DNA from: Ascidiaceihabitans sp.
GTDB lineage: Bacteria > Pseudomonadota > Alphaproteobacteria > Rhodobacterales > Rhodobacteraceae
Direction: 5' to 3'
NCBI GenBank assembly: GCA_029251465.1
Contig: JAQXDI010000036.1
Location: forward strand, 1-64,000
Length of the DNA stretch: 64,000 nt
Part shown: positions 18,145-26,843 of the stretch, one piece after another
Position numbering within the stretch: the stretch's first letter is position 1
Layout of the letters: every line of letters starts with the position of its first letter
The notes under the pieces: generated by a model
Told to the model about the DNA's origin: nothing
The model's input: only the letters and a program-made list of their open reading frames with translations
The model's database searches: none
Translations under genes and position numbers: made by a program

Positions 18145-19278
18145 TTAGTTCCCGGCGAGGGAGGACAGCGCGTTCACTGACGATGCTGAACCCGTCAAAG
18201 CAGAGATCGCTTTGTTCCATTGCGTGAACGGAGCTTCGGTGACGTACAGCGTGTCAGAGTCGCGGATCACAAAATCGCGCGCCATGAACATGCCGTTGGG
18301 TTGCGTCAGATCGAGCACATAAACGAGGCGTTGTGCGCCTTGCAGATCGTCGCGGCCCATCACGATGTTTGCGACTTCGGCCGGTTCGTTGCGGAACACA
18401 AAAATACCGGTCGGATCGGCAGAGGCCGCAGACAAACCGCCAACCTGTGCGATGGCTTCGAGTGCGGACAAGTTCTGGCTTTCGAATGGGACGCGGGCTT
18501 GGCCGCCGGTTGCGCCCAATGCGGTGAAGGCACGGGTGTCTTCCTCGACCAAAATGCGGTCGCCAGCGCGCAATGCGATGTCCAATTCTGGGTGGTCATA
18601 CAGGTCCTGGAACCAGATTTTCCCACGCTCTTTGCCCCGAATAACAGTGACTTGCGCGATTTCTGGTTGGATCGTGATGCCGCCTGCGCGTGCCAGCATC
18701 GTGGACAGGGTGCGCGTGGGTCGTTCAATCGCGAACACGCCTTGGCCACCGATGGAGCCAACCAATGAAACGGTCGAACCGTCACCTGCAACCCGGCGCA
18801 CTTGCACCTGTGGATCAGGGGTTTGGTCGGCTAATTTGGTGGTGATGATGCGGCGAATGGCGTCTGGCGTATTGCCTGCTGCGCGAATGCGACCGGCGTA
18901 TGGGACAAAGATAAAGCCCGCACCGTCGACCTGAACCTCTTCGAGGATCGTCGCGCTTGTGCCTGTGTCCGACAGCAAACCGTCGTCGACGTTTTCCCAG
19001 ACCGTCAGGCCCAAAACGTCGCCGGGCCGGATCGTGTCTGACCCCAGCGTGCCTGCATTTTTGAAGGCGGTGCTAAATCCCAAGGCTGGCGTTATCGCCG
19101 TCGCCCGCGTCACGCGGTCATTGACGGACACGATGAACGCGTCGCCCTCTTGTTGCACTGAGCCATTGTAAATCTGGCGTTTGTTGGGGCCAACCTGCGG
19201 AAGACCACAAGATGAAACAACGGCCAAGGCCGCAATCATCGCGATGGGGCGCGCCCACCGAAAACCATTGAAGATCAC
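18145..19278 (-). CDS. Polysaccharide export lipoprotein (Wza/KpsD-like)
   Basis: An outer-membrane/periplasmic capsule export protein (377 aa). The N-terminus is a lipoprotein signal (MIAALAVVSSC, acylated cysteine followed by GLPQ). The polysaccharide export domain follows (IRPGDVLGLTVWENV), then SLBB-like segments (VQVDGAGFIFVPYAGRIRAAG). The start is GTG 19278 with a GAGGAGA site. It is close to kpsC and 138 bases downstream of kpsS. The inner-membrane export genes (kpsM, kpsT, kpsE) are not in this window. Confidence 0.88.
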   Translation of the reverse strand: MIFNGFRWARPIAMIAALAVVSSCGLPQVGPNKRQIYNGSVQQEGDAFIVSVNDRVTRATAITPALGFSTAFKNAGTLGSDTIRPGDVLGLTVWENVDDGLLSDTGTSATILEEVQVDGAGFIFVPYAGRIRAAGNTPDAIRRIITTKLADQTPDPQVQVRRVAGDGSTVSLVGSIGGQGVFAIERPTRTLSTMLARAGGITIQPEIAQVTVIRGKERGKIWFQDLYDHPELDIALRAGDRILVEEDTRAFTALGATGGQARVPFESQNLSALEAIAQVGGLSAASADPTGIFVFRNEPAEVANIVMGRDDLQGAQRLVYVLDLTQPNGMFMARDFVIRDSDTLYVTEAPFTQWNKAISALTGSASSVNALSSLAGN

Positions 19279-19371
19279 TGCTCGGTCTCCTCGACCTATT
19301 CTTGTTCTGCCTCATGTCCCCGGGTTGTTCCCGAGGGTATCCGCCAGTTTTCTGACGTGATTTGGTTCAAG

Positions 19372-19404
19372 CTAGCGTAATTTATATTAAATTACTACCG
19401 CTAG
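19372..19404. promoter_or_regulatory. Imperfect palindrome between kpsS and the export lipoprotein gene
   Basis: CTAGCGTAATTTA pairs with TAAATTA and CGCTAG across a 3-base loop with a 4-base bulge, a 13-bp AT-rich stem. It lies just after the kpsS stop and about 95 bases before the lipoprotein start, in an unusually AT-rich stretch. It has no T run, so an operator or mRNA processing site is more likely than a terminator. Confidence 0.45.
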
Positions 19405-19416
19405 GGCTTGTGTCAC

Positions 19417-20706
19417 TTACGTCACAACACGCAACTGTTGCCTTGGCGCCGCTGTTCCTGATTTTAACGCGTCATAGGGGTCTTCGGGTGACAGCATCAT
19501 GTCGACGACTTGGCGCAATAATTGGCGCCGCGCGCGCGCTGAATAAAATCCTCCGGGCAATTGGCTGGTTTCCAACAGATAGCGGCGGTAATCTTTGTAG
19601 GCTTTGTGATCGGGGCGGGTGGCCCCTTTGAAAAACTGGGGTAGTGGCTGATCAGAGACGAATTCCGGCTGGTTGTAGACGGCTTTGCCGAACACTTTCA
19701 GCGGGATACCACGCCACAAAACCTGCTGGCCTGCGGTTGAATTTACGGTCACAGCCGTGCGTGCATCGTTCATCAGCTGCGCCAGTTTGCCGCCACGCAC
19801 GTAATGCACGCGATCAAGAACACCGTGTTTTCGGGCCAGTTGACGAATGGAGCGGCGCACTGGCACACGGCCATCTTCGAGCGGGTGGGCCTTGAATACC
19901 AGATGGTGATGACGCGGCGCGCCAGCGGCAAAGCCTTCGATCACGACCTCAAGAAAATCGGGCATTGTGTCGAACGGCGAATGCATCTGAAAACTGCTGT
20001 CGTGTTCCAATTGCAGCAGCGCCAAATGATAGGGAAAGCCGCCATATTTGATCCGCAGGGTCGCCACGCGCCGGTCAATCGCCTGCAAGGGCATCAACAG
20101 CAACCGGCGCAAATACAGCTGGAATTCTTTGGTCACAGTCATACTGCGGTGTGGGCGAAAATTGCGGTAATGCCCGTTTCGAAACATTACAAACCAATGG
20201 TACAGCGCGCCGTAAAAGATGTGCTGGCGCATGTCGCCCCAACGGGCAGGGGGCAGCGGTGCGTCCATGTCCGATTGGGCCAATGCCTCTTGCATCTGGG
20301 CGATCGACATATCCATCAGGCGCGAATTGCCGTTGGTGCCGCCACGTTCGTAGGTCACCCAAAACGGGCGCATGTAGCCTTCTTCAAAGACGTGAACACA
20401 GATGCCGCGCGCCTTGGCTTCAGCCACCGCTTGGGCGTGGATCGGGCGGGTATCGCCGTAGAGCACGATGTCCGTGACACCTTTTTCCTCGATTAACGCG
20501 GAAAATGTGTCAGGCCATTGCTCTGCACTGCCACGAAAGGGGATGTAGCTGCGCGGATGAAACCAGAATGCACGATCACCTGCGTTAAATCCAACGCGCC
20601 ACACCTCGGCCCCGGCCTTGCGCAGCATACGCCCAAGACGGTGGAAAAATGGCCCATGTGGTCCCTGAAGGAACAAAAAGACCCGCTGATGTGGTGAATC
20701 TAGCAC
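19417..20706 (-). CDS. kpsS: Capsule biosynthesis protein KpsS-like
   Basis: A 429-residue protein of the KpsS family, the Kdo transferase that starts the poly-Kdo linker on lysophosphatidylglycerol. Recognisable parts are the opening VFLFLQGPHGPFFHRLG, YGDTRPIH, FEEGYMRPFWVTYERGG and the C-terminal TVNSTAGQQVLWRGIPLKVFG, which resembles the donor-binding region of this superfamily. It is slightly longer than E. coli KpsS. It is divergent from ribE and first in the capsule unit. Confidence 0.9.
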   Translation of the reverse strand: MLDSPHQRVFLFLQGPHGPFFHRLGRMLRKAGAEVWRVGFNAGDRAFWFHPRSYIPFRGSAEQWPDTFSALIEEKGVTDIVLYGDTRPIHAQAVAEAKARGICVHVFEEGYMRPFWVTYERGGTNGNSRLMDMSIAQMQEALAQSDMDAPLPPARWGDMRQHIFYGALYHWFVMFRNGHYRNFRPHRSMTVTKEFQLYLRRLLLMPLQAIDRRVATLRIKYGGFPYHLALLQLEHDSSFQMHSPFDTMPDFLEVVIEGFAAGAPRHHHLVFKAHPLEDGRVPVRRSIRQLARKHGVLDRVHYVRGGKLAQLMNDARTAVTVNSTAGQQVLWRGIPLKVFGKAVYNQPEFVSDQPLPQFFKGATRPDHKAYKDYRRYLLETSQLPGGFYSARARRQLLRQVVDMMLSPEDPYDALKSGTAAPRQQLRVVT

Positions 20707-20806
20707 CTGACTACCCTGACAAACGATCTAAAACTTGATCAACAATGAACCTGAAACTGGGCTAAAGTATGTCGTTTGGACACAGTGATGCAAGTTTATG
20801 AAAAAT

Positions 20807-20849
20807 TCGTGAGGACTTGTCAGACGGCAACCCGCCCGCTACCTCACGA
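20807..20849 (+). promoter_or_regulatory. Structured leader upstream of ribE
   Basis: A perfect 8-bp inverted repeat (TCGTGAGG / CCTCACGA, extendable by a G:T and an A:T pair) encloses 27 bases that contain a smaller GGC/GCC hairpin. It ends 22 bases before the ribE ATG. It does not match the FMN riboswitch consensus as I know it. Confidence 0.4.
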
Positions 20850-20871
20850 GTAACACAGCACGGAGAGCGCA

Positions 20872-21459
20872 ATGTTCACAGGTATCGTCACCGACATCGG
20901 CACCATCACAAATTTGATCAAAGAGGGTGATTTGCGCGCGCGCATCCAGACCAGCTATGACACGAATGGCATCGATATGGGCGCGTCCATCGCCTCGGAC
21001 GGGGTGTGCCTGACTGTGGTCGATTTGGGCCCAGATTGGTACGACGTGCAGATCAGCGCCGAGACGGTTGGCATCACGAATGTCAACGCGTGGGCGGTTG
21101 GTAAACGGGTCAATCTGGAACGCGCGTTAAAGGTAGGCGATGAATTGGGCGGCCACATTGTGTCCGGTCACGTGGACGGTGTCGCCGAGGTCGTCAGCAT
21201 GGTTGATGAGGGTGACAGCACGCGCGTGCAATTGCGCGCGCCCGCCGCATTGTCGAAATTCATCGCGTCCAAAGGGTCGGTTGCGTTGAATGGTACATCG
21301 CTGACGGTCAACGAGGTCCAAGGCGACATCTTTGGCATCAATTTCATCCCCCACACCAAAGAAATGACCACGTGGGGTGACGTGAAAACCGGCGATCAGG
21401 TCAATCTGGAAATCGACACGCTGGCGCGCTACGTCGCGCGTCTGGCAGAGGCGGGCTAA
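20872..21459 (+). CDS. ribE: Riboflavin synthase alpha chain
   Basis: Catalyses dismutation of two dimethylribityllumazine molecules to riboflavin (195 aa). Two tandem lumazine-binding domains are visible: MFTGIVTDIG with ASDGVCLTV in the first, and GGHIVSGHVDGV with GTSLTVNEV in the second. A GGAGAG site precedes the ATG. The gene runs convergently into the proline-racemase-family gene and is separated from ribD by the capsule genes. Confidence 0.96.
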   Translation: MFTGIVTDIGTITNLIKEGDLRARIQTSYDTNGIDMGASIASDGVCLTVVDLGPDWYDVQISAETVGITNVNAWAVGKRVNLERALKVGDELGGHIVSGHVDGVAEVVSMVDEGDSTRVQLRAPAALSKFIASKGSVALNGTSLTVNEVQGDIFGINFIPHTKEMTTWGDVKTGDQVNLEIDTLARYVARLAEAG

Positions 21460-22511
21460 GCCCCCCAAATGTCGCCGATTTTGTAGCCATTCGGGAACGG
21501 GTCGCTGGGGTCGCGCATGTATTGCGCGGTGCCGTAGATCCAGCCTTGGCCCGACAGGGTGGGGATGATCGCGTCGTAATTCCCGACTTTGGTCAGTTCC
21601 TCGATCCGGCCAGTAAACGTCGTGCCCATCGGGCCTGCGTTCACGTAATCCACACCGACATCCAGCAGCCCCTTGGCGTGCAAAACGGCCATTTTGGCGC
21701 AGGTGCCGGTGCCGCAGGGCGATCGGTCTAGAACGCCCGTCAACGCGTTCGGGCGCGCAGGGTCGTAGGGGCCGGTGGACACCGTGATCGCGCCCAAGCC
21801 TGATGCGCCTTTTTCGTGTTTCACCATCAGATTGCCAATTGTCGGCCCTGTGATGTCCGGGTTTTCAGGGTGTACCACGGGCAGTTGTTGGGCGGCAGCG
21901 TGACGGATCGCTTCGGTTGCGCGCACAAGGTCTGCGCCGTTTTCAGGTGCCACATCGATCCCGAATTGCGCGACGTCCGCGATGACAAAGAACATGCCCC
22001 CCCACGCCACGTCGACGGTGATCTTGCCATATCCCGCCACGTCGATTTCGCGGTCCAGATGCATCGCAAAGGCAGGCACGTTGCGAAAGGTCACGCGCGT
22101 GACTTTGCCGTCCTTGCAATCCGCGCGCACGTTGATCAGACCAGCGGGGGATTCCAACACCAGTTCGGTCACAGGTTCTACCATCGGCAAAATGCCGGTT
22201 TCCAGCAACACGGTCGTCACGCAAATCAGGTTAGATCCCGACATCGGCGGATACTCTGTCTGTTCCATCACGATGAATCCCGCGTCCGCAGCAGGGTGGT
22301 TGGGCGGCACCAAAACATTGCAACACAAGGCCGGATGCCCGCGCGGTTCTTGCAGCATGAACAGGCGAATGTCGTCGTGATTGGCCTGCATGAATTGCAT
22401 CTGCTCGAACACTGAATTGCCGGGCAGGGTGGGCATGCCGCCGGTAATCACGCGCCCGGGTTCGCCCTCGGCGTGGGCCTCAACAACATGGATCAATCGG
22501 TTCGTGCGCAT
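21456..22511 (-). CDS. Proline racemase family protein (probable hydroxyproline epimerase)
   Basis: A 351-residue member of the proline racemase superfamily, starting at ATG 22511 (MRTNRLIHVVEAHAEGEPGR); the frame is open a little further upstream. The two catalytic positions are S91 (MSGSN) and C266 (DRSPCGTGTC). In this family Cys/Cys pairs mark racemases and 4-hydroxyproline epimerases and Cys/Thr pairs mark trans-3-hydroxyproline dehydratases. As I recall, Ser/Cys members act as hydroxyproline epimerases, so the substrate is inferred. It is inserted on the opposite strand between ribE and ribB. Confidence 0.85.
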   Translation of the reverse strand: MRTNRLIHVVEAHAEGEPGRVITGGMPTLPGNSVFEQMQFMQANHDDIRLFMLQEPRGHPALCCNVLVPPNHPAADAGFIVMEQTEYPPMSGSNLICVTTVLLETGILPMVEPVTELVLESPAGLINVRADCKDGKVTRVTFRNVPAFAMHLDREIDVAGYGKITVDVAWGGMFFVIADVAQFGIDVAPENGADLVRATEAIRHAAAQQLPVVHPENPDITGPTIGNLMVKHEKGASGLGAITVSTGPYDPARPNALTGVLDRSPCGTGTCAKMAVLHAKGLLDVGVDYVNAGPMGTTFTGRIEELTKVGNYDAIIPTLSGQGWIYGTAQYMRDPSDPFPNGYKIGDIWGA

Positions 22512-22640
22512 AAGCCTATCCTTTGGTTGCCAAAACCGTAGTGCGATGTGGACCACAAGGTCCAGAGGGTCGCGGCGTTCATCTGGCCTTGGGGCGGTCT
22601 ATGGTTTAAGGCACAGGAGATTCTGCAATGAGGCACCGAT

Positions 22641-23762
22641 ATGAGCTTTGAGACACCCGGACCGGTCGAGTTGGACTTGGCAAACGCGATTTCCCCGATC
22701 GAAGAGATCATCGCCGAAGCCCGCGAAGGGCGCATGTTCATTCTGGTCGACCACGAGGACCGCGAAAACGAAGGTGATCTGGTGATCCCCTCTGCGTTTG
22801 CCGACCCTGCGGCGGTGAATTTCATGGCGACCCATGGGCGCGGTTTGATCTGCGTGACCTTGCCTGCCGAGCGGATCGAGGAACTGGGCCTGCCGATGAT
22901 GGCGATGCACAATTCGTCGCGCCACGAAACCGCGTTCACCGTGTCGATTGAGGCGCGCGAAGGCGTCAGCACCGGCATTTCTGCGGGTGATCGTGCGCTG
23001 ACTGTGGCCACTGTGATTGACCCCGACAAAACGGCTGCTGACATCGCCACACCGGGTCACGTATTTCCACTGCGCGCGCGTCAGGGCGGCGTGTTGGTGC
23101 GCGCCGGTCACACCGAGGCCGGCTGCGATGTGTCGCGTTTGGCAGGGCATTATCCCAGTTCGGTTATCTGCGAAATCATGCGTCCTGACGGCGAAATGGC
23201 GCGTCTGCCTGACTTGATCGAGTACGCGGCTGAACACGGCCTGAAAATCGGCACCATCAGCGATCTGATCGCCTACCGCCGCCGCTATGACAATCTGGTT
23301 GTTGAAACCGATGCGCGCACCGTCACGTCTGAGCACGGCGGCGATTGGGACATGCGCATCTTTACCGACCAGACCTACGGCATTGAACATGTTGTGCTGT
23401 CCAAAGGCGACATCACTACGGACGAGCCCGTTTTGGTGCGCACCCACGCGCTGAACGCTGTGTCCGACATTCTGGGCCTTGGCCCGAAATCCGTCGGCGA
23501 ATTGCCCCGCGCGATGGAGATCATCGCCGCCGAAGGGCGCGGCGTTGTCTGCTTGTTCCGCCAGCCGCGCAAAGAATTGTTCGGCTCAGACGAGGACGGC
23601 CCGAAGGTCGTAAAAAACACCGGCCTCGGTGCGCAAATGCTGGCGAAATTGGGCCTGACCAAACTGGTGCTTCTTACAGACAGCCCGCTGACCACCTATG
23701 TGGGTCTTGACGCCTATGATCTGGAAATCACGGGCACTCGTCCGATTATGGGAGAAACCTGA
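22641..23762 (+). CDS. ribB: 3,4-dihydroxy-2-butanone 4-phosphate synthase with degenerate GTP cyclohydrolase II domain
   Basis: Makes the four-carbon precursor of riboflavin from ribulose 5-phosphate (373 aa). The N-terminal domain (about 1-205) has the active-site signatures DHEDRENEGDLV and HTEAGCDVSRLAG. The C-terminal part resembles GTP cyclohydrolase II, but the zinc cysteines expected around residues 255-280 are missing (THALNAVSDILG instead of a C..CDCG pattern). It is therefore probably monofunctional, with RibA elsewhere. Its stop overlaps the ribH start (TGATG). Confidence 0.93.
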   Translation: MSFETPGPVELDLANAISPIEEIIAEAREGRMFILVDHEDRENEGDLVIPSAFADPAAVNFMATHGRGLICVTLPAERIEELGLPMMAMHNSSRHETAFTVSIEAREGVSTGISAGDRALTVATVIDPDKTAADIATPGHVFPLRARQGGVLVRAGHTEAGCDVSRLAGHYPSSVICEIMRPDGEMARLPDLIEYAAEHGLKIGTISDLIAYRRRYDNLVVETDARTVTSEHGGDWDMRIFTDQTYGIEHVVLSKGDITTDEPVLVRTHALNAVSDILGLGPKSVGELPRAMEIIAAEGRGVVCLFRQPRKELFGSDEDGPKVVKNTGLGAQMLAKLGLTKLVLLTDSPLTTYVGLDAYDLEITGTRPIMGET

Positions 23763-24328
23763 TGGCATCCGCCGAACAACACCACATTCTAGAGCGCCCA
23801 AGCTTTGTCAAACCGGTCAAGGTTCTGATCGTCGTGTCGCCTTATTACAAAGACATCGCTGACAATATGATCGCGGGGGCCAAGGCCGAGCTCGAGGCGG
23901 CAGGTGCCACCTGGGATCTGGTCGAAATGCCCGGCGCGCTGGAAATTCCGACAGCGATCAGCATCTCTGACCGGCAGTCAAACTTTGACGGTTATGTCGC
24001 ACTGGGCTGTGTCATTCGCGGCGAAACCACGCATTACGACACCGTGTGCAATGACAGCTCGCGCGCGTTGCAATTGATGGGTCTGCAAGGGCTGTGCATC
24101 GGCAATGGCATTCTGACTGTCGAGAACCGCAAACAGGCCGAAGTCCGCGCTGATCCTGCCGATCAAAACAAAGGTGGCGGGGCGGCCGCAGCTGCCTTGC
24201 ATCTGATTGCCCTCACCCGTAAGTGGAGCAACCAAGGCAAAGGCATCGGGTTCAAACCACCGTCAGAGAATATTCTGATGGCAGGCGATCCCGGATTTGA
24301 AAACACGGGCGGAAACACAACAGCATGA
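23762..24328 (+). CDS. ribH: 6,7-dimethyl-8-ribityllumazine synthase
   Basis: Penultimate riboflavin enzyme (188 aa), which condenses the pyrimidine and the four-carbon unit. Family motifs are present: VEMPGALEIPTAI, the active-site GETTHYDTVC with the catalytic histidine, GNGILTVEN and a C-terminal GGGAAAAALHL. A short N-terminal extension precedes the core. It overlaps ribB (TGATG) and nusB (ATGA), so ribB-ribH-nusB is a coupled operon. Confidence 0.96.
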   Translation: MASAEQHHILERPSFVKPVKVLIVVSPYYKDIADNMIAGAKAELEAAGATWDLVEMPGALEIPTAISISDRQSNFDGYVALGCVIRGETTHYDTVCNDSSRALQLMGLQGLCIGNGILTVENRKQAEVRADPADQNKGGGAAAAALHLIALTRKWSNQGKGIGFKPPSENILMAGDPGFENTGGNTTA

Positions 24329-24798
24329 CTACTCCTCTTTCTGGCAATCAAAAGCGCAAGATGAAATCGGCCTCGCGGCTGTACGCGGTGCAGGCGCTGT
24401 TCCAGATGGAGCACTCGAGCCAGACATTGGACCAAGTGCGCCTCGAATTTCTTGATCATCGTTTTGGCGAAACCTACGAGGGTGCTGAAATGATCGACGG
24501 TGACATCGATCTGTTCACGCGCATCCTAGAGGACGCCGTCGAAAACCAAGCGCAGATTGACCAAATGACCGATCGCGCGCTGGTCGCCAAATGGAAGATC
24601 GACCGGATCGACCCGACCGTGCGCGGCCTGTTTCGCGCAGCAGGGGCTGAATTTGGCAACAAAAGCACACCACCCAAGGTGGTGATTTCCGAATACGTTG
24701 ACGTGGCCCGCGCCTTTGCCCCCGAAGGCAAAGAGGCGCAATTCGTCAACGCGGTGCTGGACCACATGGCCCGCGAGGCGCGCCCAGAGGCCTTCTAA
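24325..24798 (+). CDS. nusB: Transcription antitermination factor NusB
   Basis: An RNA-binding antitermination factor (157 aa) acting with NusE on rRNA operons. The helical NusB pattern is recognisable: SASRLYAVQALFQMEHSS at the N-terminus and EYVDVARAF...AQFVNAVLDHMA at the C-terminus. The ribH-nusB coupling through ATGA is common in Proteobacteria. Confidence 0.96.
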   Translation: MTTPLSGNQKRKMKSASRLYAVQALFQMEHSSQTLDQVRLEFLDHRFGETYEGAEMIDGDIDLFTRILEDAVENQAQIDQMTDRALVAKWKIDRIDPTVRGLFRAAGAEFGNKSTPPKVVISEYVDVARAFAPEGKEAQFVNAVLDHMAREARPEAF

Positions 24799-24811
24799 TC
24801 AGGAGTAATCG

Positions 24812-25783
24812 ATGATGCGTGCCATGCAAGTTGTGGACCTCGGTCAACCATTGCAGATGCGCGAGATCGACAAACCGACCGCCGCTGCGGGCGAAGTTCT
24901 GGTGCGAATCCACACCTGCGGTTTGAACTTTGGCGACACGCTGATCATCAAAGGCACCTATCAAGAAAAACCACCGCTGCCCGCGACCATCGGTATGGAA
25001 ATTTGCGGCACAATCGAAGCCGTCGGTGCGGGCGTCACCCATCTGAAAGTCGGCCAAAAGGTCGGATCGTATTCCGGTTTTGGCGGGCTTGCGGATTACG
25101 CGGCACTGCCTGCTGAAATTTGCGTGCCATTGCCAGACGACATGAACACCGTCGATGCGGCCGCGTTTTTGATTGCTTATGGCACCAGCCACGTGGCGTT
25201 GGATTACAAGGCACGCATGCAGCCGGGGGAACGGCTTTTGGTTCTTGGCGCATCGGGCGGTGTTGGCCTTACGGCGGTTGAGCTGGGCAAACTGATGGGG
25301 GCCGAGGTCATCGCTTGCGCGCGCGGCGCCGACAAATTGGCGGTGTGCAAAGCGGCAGGGGCCGATCATCTGATCAACTCGGACACCGACGACATCCGCG
25401 CCGTGGTCAAAGCGCTGGGCGGGGCCGACGTTGTGTACGACCCGATCGGCGGCGACCAGTTCAAAGCCGCCCTGCGCGCCTGTAACCCGGAGGCCCGCAT
25501 TTTGCCGCTTGGCTTTGCCTCGGGCGAGGTACCGCAAATTCCAGCGAACCATTTGTTGGTGAAAAACCTGACGATCATCGGGTTCTATTGGGGCGGCTAT
25601 GCCCGTGTGAACCCAAAGGTTCTGACCGACAGCTTTGCGACCCTGATCGATTGGTACGTGGCTGGTAAAATCAAACCACACGTCAGCGCGACGCTGCCGC
25701 TAGAGCAGGCGAACGAGGCGCTGGATTTGCTGCGCACGCGCAAGGCCACGGGCAAAGTTGTGGTTGAAATCAGCGCCGCTTGA
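24812..25783 (+). CDS. NADPH:quinone oxidoreductase family protein
   Basis: A 323-residue zinc-independent medium-chain dehydrogenase of the quinone oxidoreductase type. The N-terminal GroES-like domain (CGLNFGDTLIIKGTYQEKPPLP) precedes a Rossmann domain with GASGGVGLTAVELG. The catalytic-zinc ligands of alcohol dehydrogenases are absent. It lies 13 bases after nusB and may be cotranscribed. It ends convergently, overlapping the transporter gene by 14 bases. The physiological electron acceptor is unknown. Confidence 0.88.
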   Translation: MMRAMQVVDLGQPLQMREIDKPTAAAGEVLVRIHTCGLNFGDTLIIKGTYQEKPPLPATIGMEICGTIEAVGAGVTHLKVGQKVGSYSGFGGLADYAALPAEICVPLPDDMNTVDAAAFLIAYGTSHVALDYKARMQPGERLLVLGASGGVGLTAVELGKLMGAEVIACARGADKLAVCKAAGADHLINSDTDDIRAVVKALGGADVVYDPIGGDQFKAALRACNPEARILPLGFASGEVPQIPANHLLVKNLTIIGFYWGGYARVNPKVLTDSFATLIDWYVAGKIKPHVSATLPLEQANEALDLLRTRKATGKVVVEISAA

Positions 25784-26747
25784 TCCCGTAACGGGCCACG
25801 GCGCGGGATTTTTGTTTCTCGCGTAGGAACACAAACAACCCTGCGGCAAGGATCATGGCGATGCCGGTCCAGACCTCCCAGACGGGCAGGTCGGCGAAAA
25901 TAATCCAGCCCCAAAACACGGCCAATGGCAGGCCGATGTATTCAAACGGGGCGACGGTTGCTGCATCCGCCATGCGGTAGGCTTGGGACAGGCAATAGCC
26001 GATGATGGCCGAATTTACGCCCATTCCAAAGAACACCCAGAGGTCGGATTGCGGTGGCATAATCCATGGGCGCAACAGAAACTGGATCGATGGGCTATCG
26101 CTGCCGACGGCAAACCGGCCATCCCCTGCGATCACGAAAAACCCAACAGAAACAAAGATAAACGTGGCTTGGATGTACACGGCAAGGGCGGATGCTTTGG
26201 TGGTGATGCCCAATTTGCGGGTCAAAACCTGGTTCATCGCATAGGTCAGCGCGGCGACCACGGGCAGCAGCAGAACGATACGCGAGGCCCCCAGGCTATC
26301 GCTGCCTTCCCACGGGCGTTGCATGATGATGACGCCGATGAACCCGAACACCACCGCGCCCAAACGCAACGGCCCGACCTTTTCGCCCAACATCGGGATC
26401 GACAGCAGCGTGATAAACAGCGGCGCGGCAAAGAAAAGTGCCGTGGCATCCGCCAACGGCAAGGCGGCCAGCGCCACAAAAAACGTCATGTTCGATGCGA
26501 CAATCAGCAAACCGCGCGCCGCGTGCAGGCCCGGCTGCTTGGTTTTCAAAATGCCCAGTCCACCTTCGAGTTGGACAAAGATCATGCTGAACAAAATCCC
26601 GATGCCTGAACGCGCCAAAACAATCTGGTGTAGCGGGTAGCCACCCGACAGCTGTTTGACGAACATGTCGTTGATTGAAATGCAAAAAACGCCTGCCAAA
26701 ACGAACAGGATGCCGATGTTTGCGTTGTTTTGGGGGGATGCGTTCAT
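25770..26747 (-). CDS. DMT/EamA family membrane transporter
   Basis: An inner-membrane protein (325 aa) with about ten hydrophobic segments arranged as two EamA repeats, typical of drug/metabolite exporters. The start ATG 26747 (MNASPQNNANIGILFVL) is chosen over the upstream in-frame start because the first transmembrane segment then begins close to the N-terminus. The C-terminus is basic (LREKQKSRAVARYGIKRR). The substrate cannot be predicted. Confidence 0.82.
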   Translation of the reverse strand: MNASPQNNANIGILFVLAGVFCISINDMFVKQLSGGYPLHQIVLARSGIGILFSMIFVQLEGGLGILKTKQPGLHAARGLLIVASNMTFFVALAALPLADATALFFAAPLFITLLSIPMLGEKVGPLRLGAVVFGFIGVIIMQRPWEGSDSLGASRIVLLLPVVAALTYAMNQVLTRKLGITTKASALAVYIQATFIFVSVGFFVIAGDGRFAVGSDSPSIQFLLRPWIMPPQSDLWVFFGMGVNSAIIGYCLSQAYRMADAATVAPFEYIGLPLAVFWGWIIFADLPVWEVWTGIAMILAAGLFVFLREKQKSRAVARYGIKRR

Positions 26748-26843
26748 GCCCCAAGCCCTATCACGGCAAACGATTTCGGCAATAGCCATCCGTGAACGCA
26801 GCGCGTATGACTGAGATAATTAGCGACAAGAGGGAGCCCACCG

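Noticed and set aside
20707..20871. FMN riboswitch upstream of ribE
   Set aside because: The conserved AGGGGC...GGCGGU-type blocks that I know for FMN riboswitches are not present here or before ribB.
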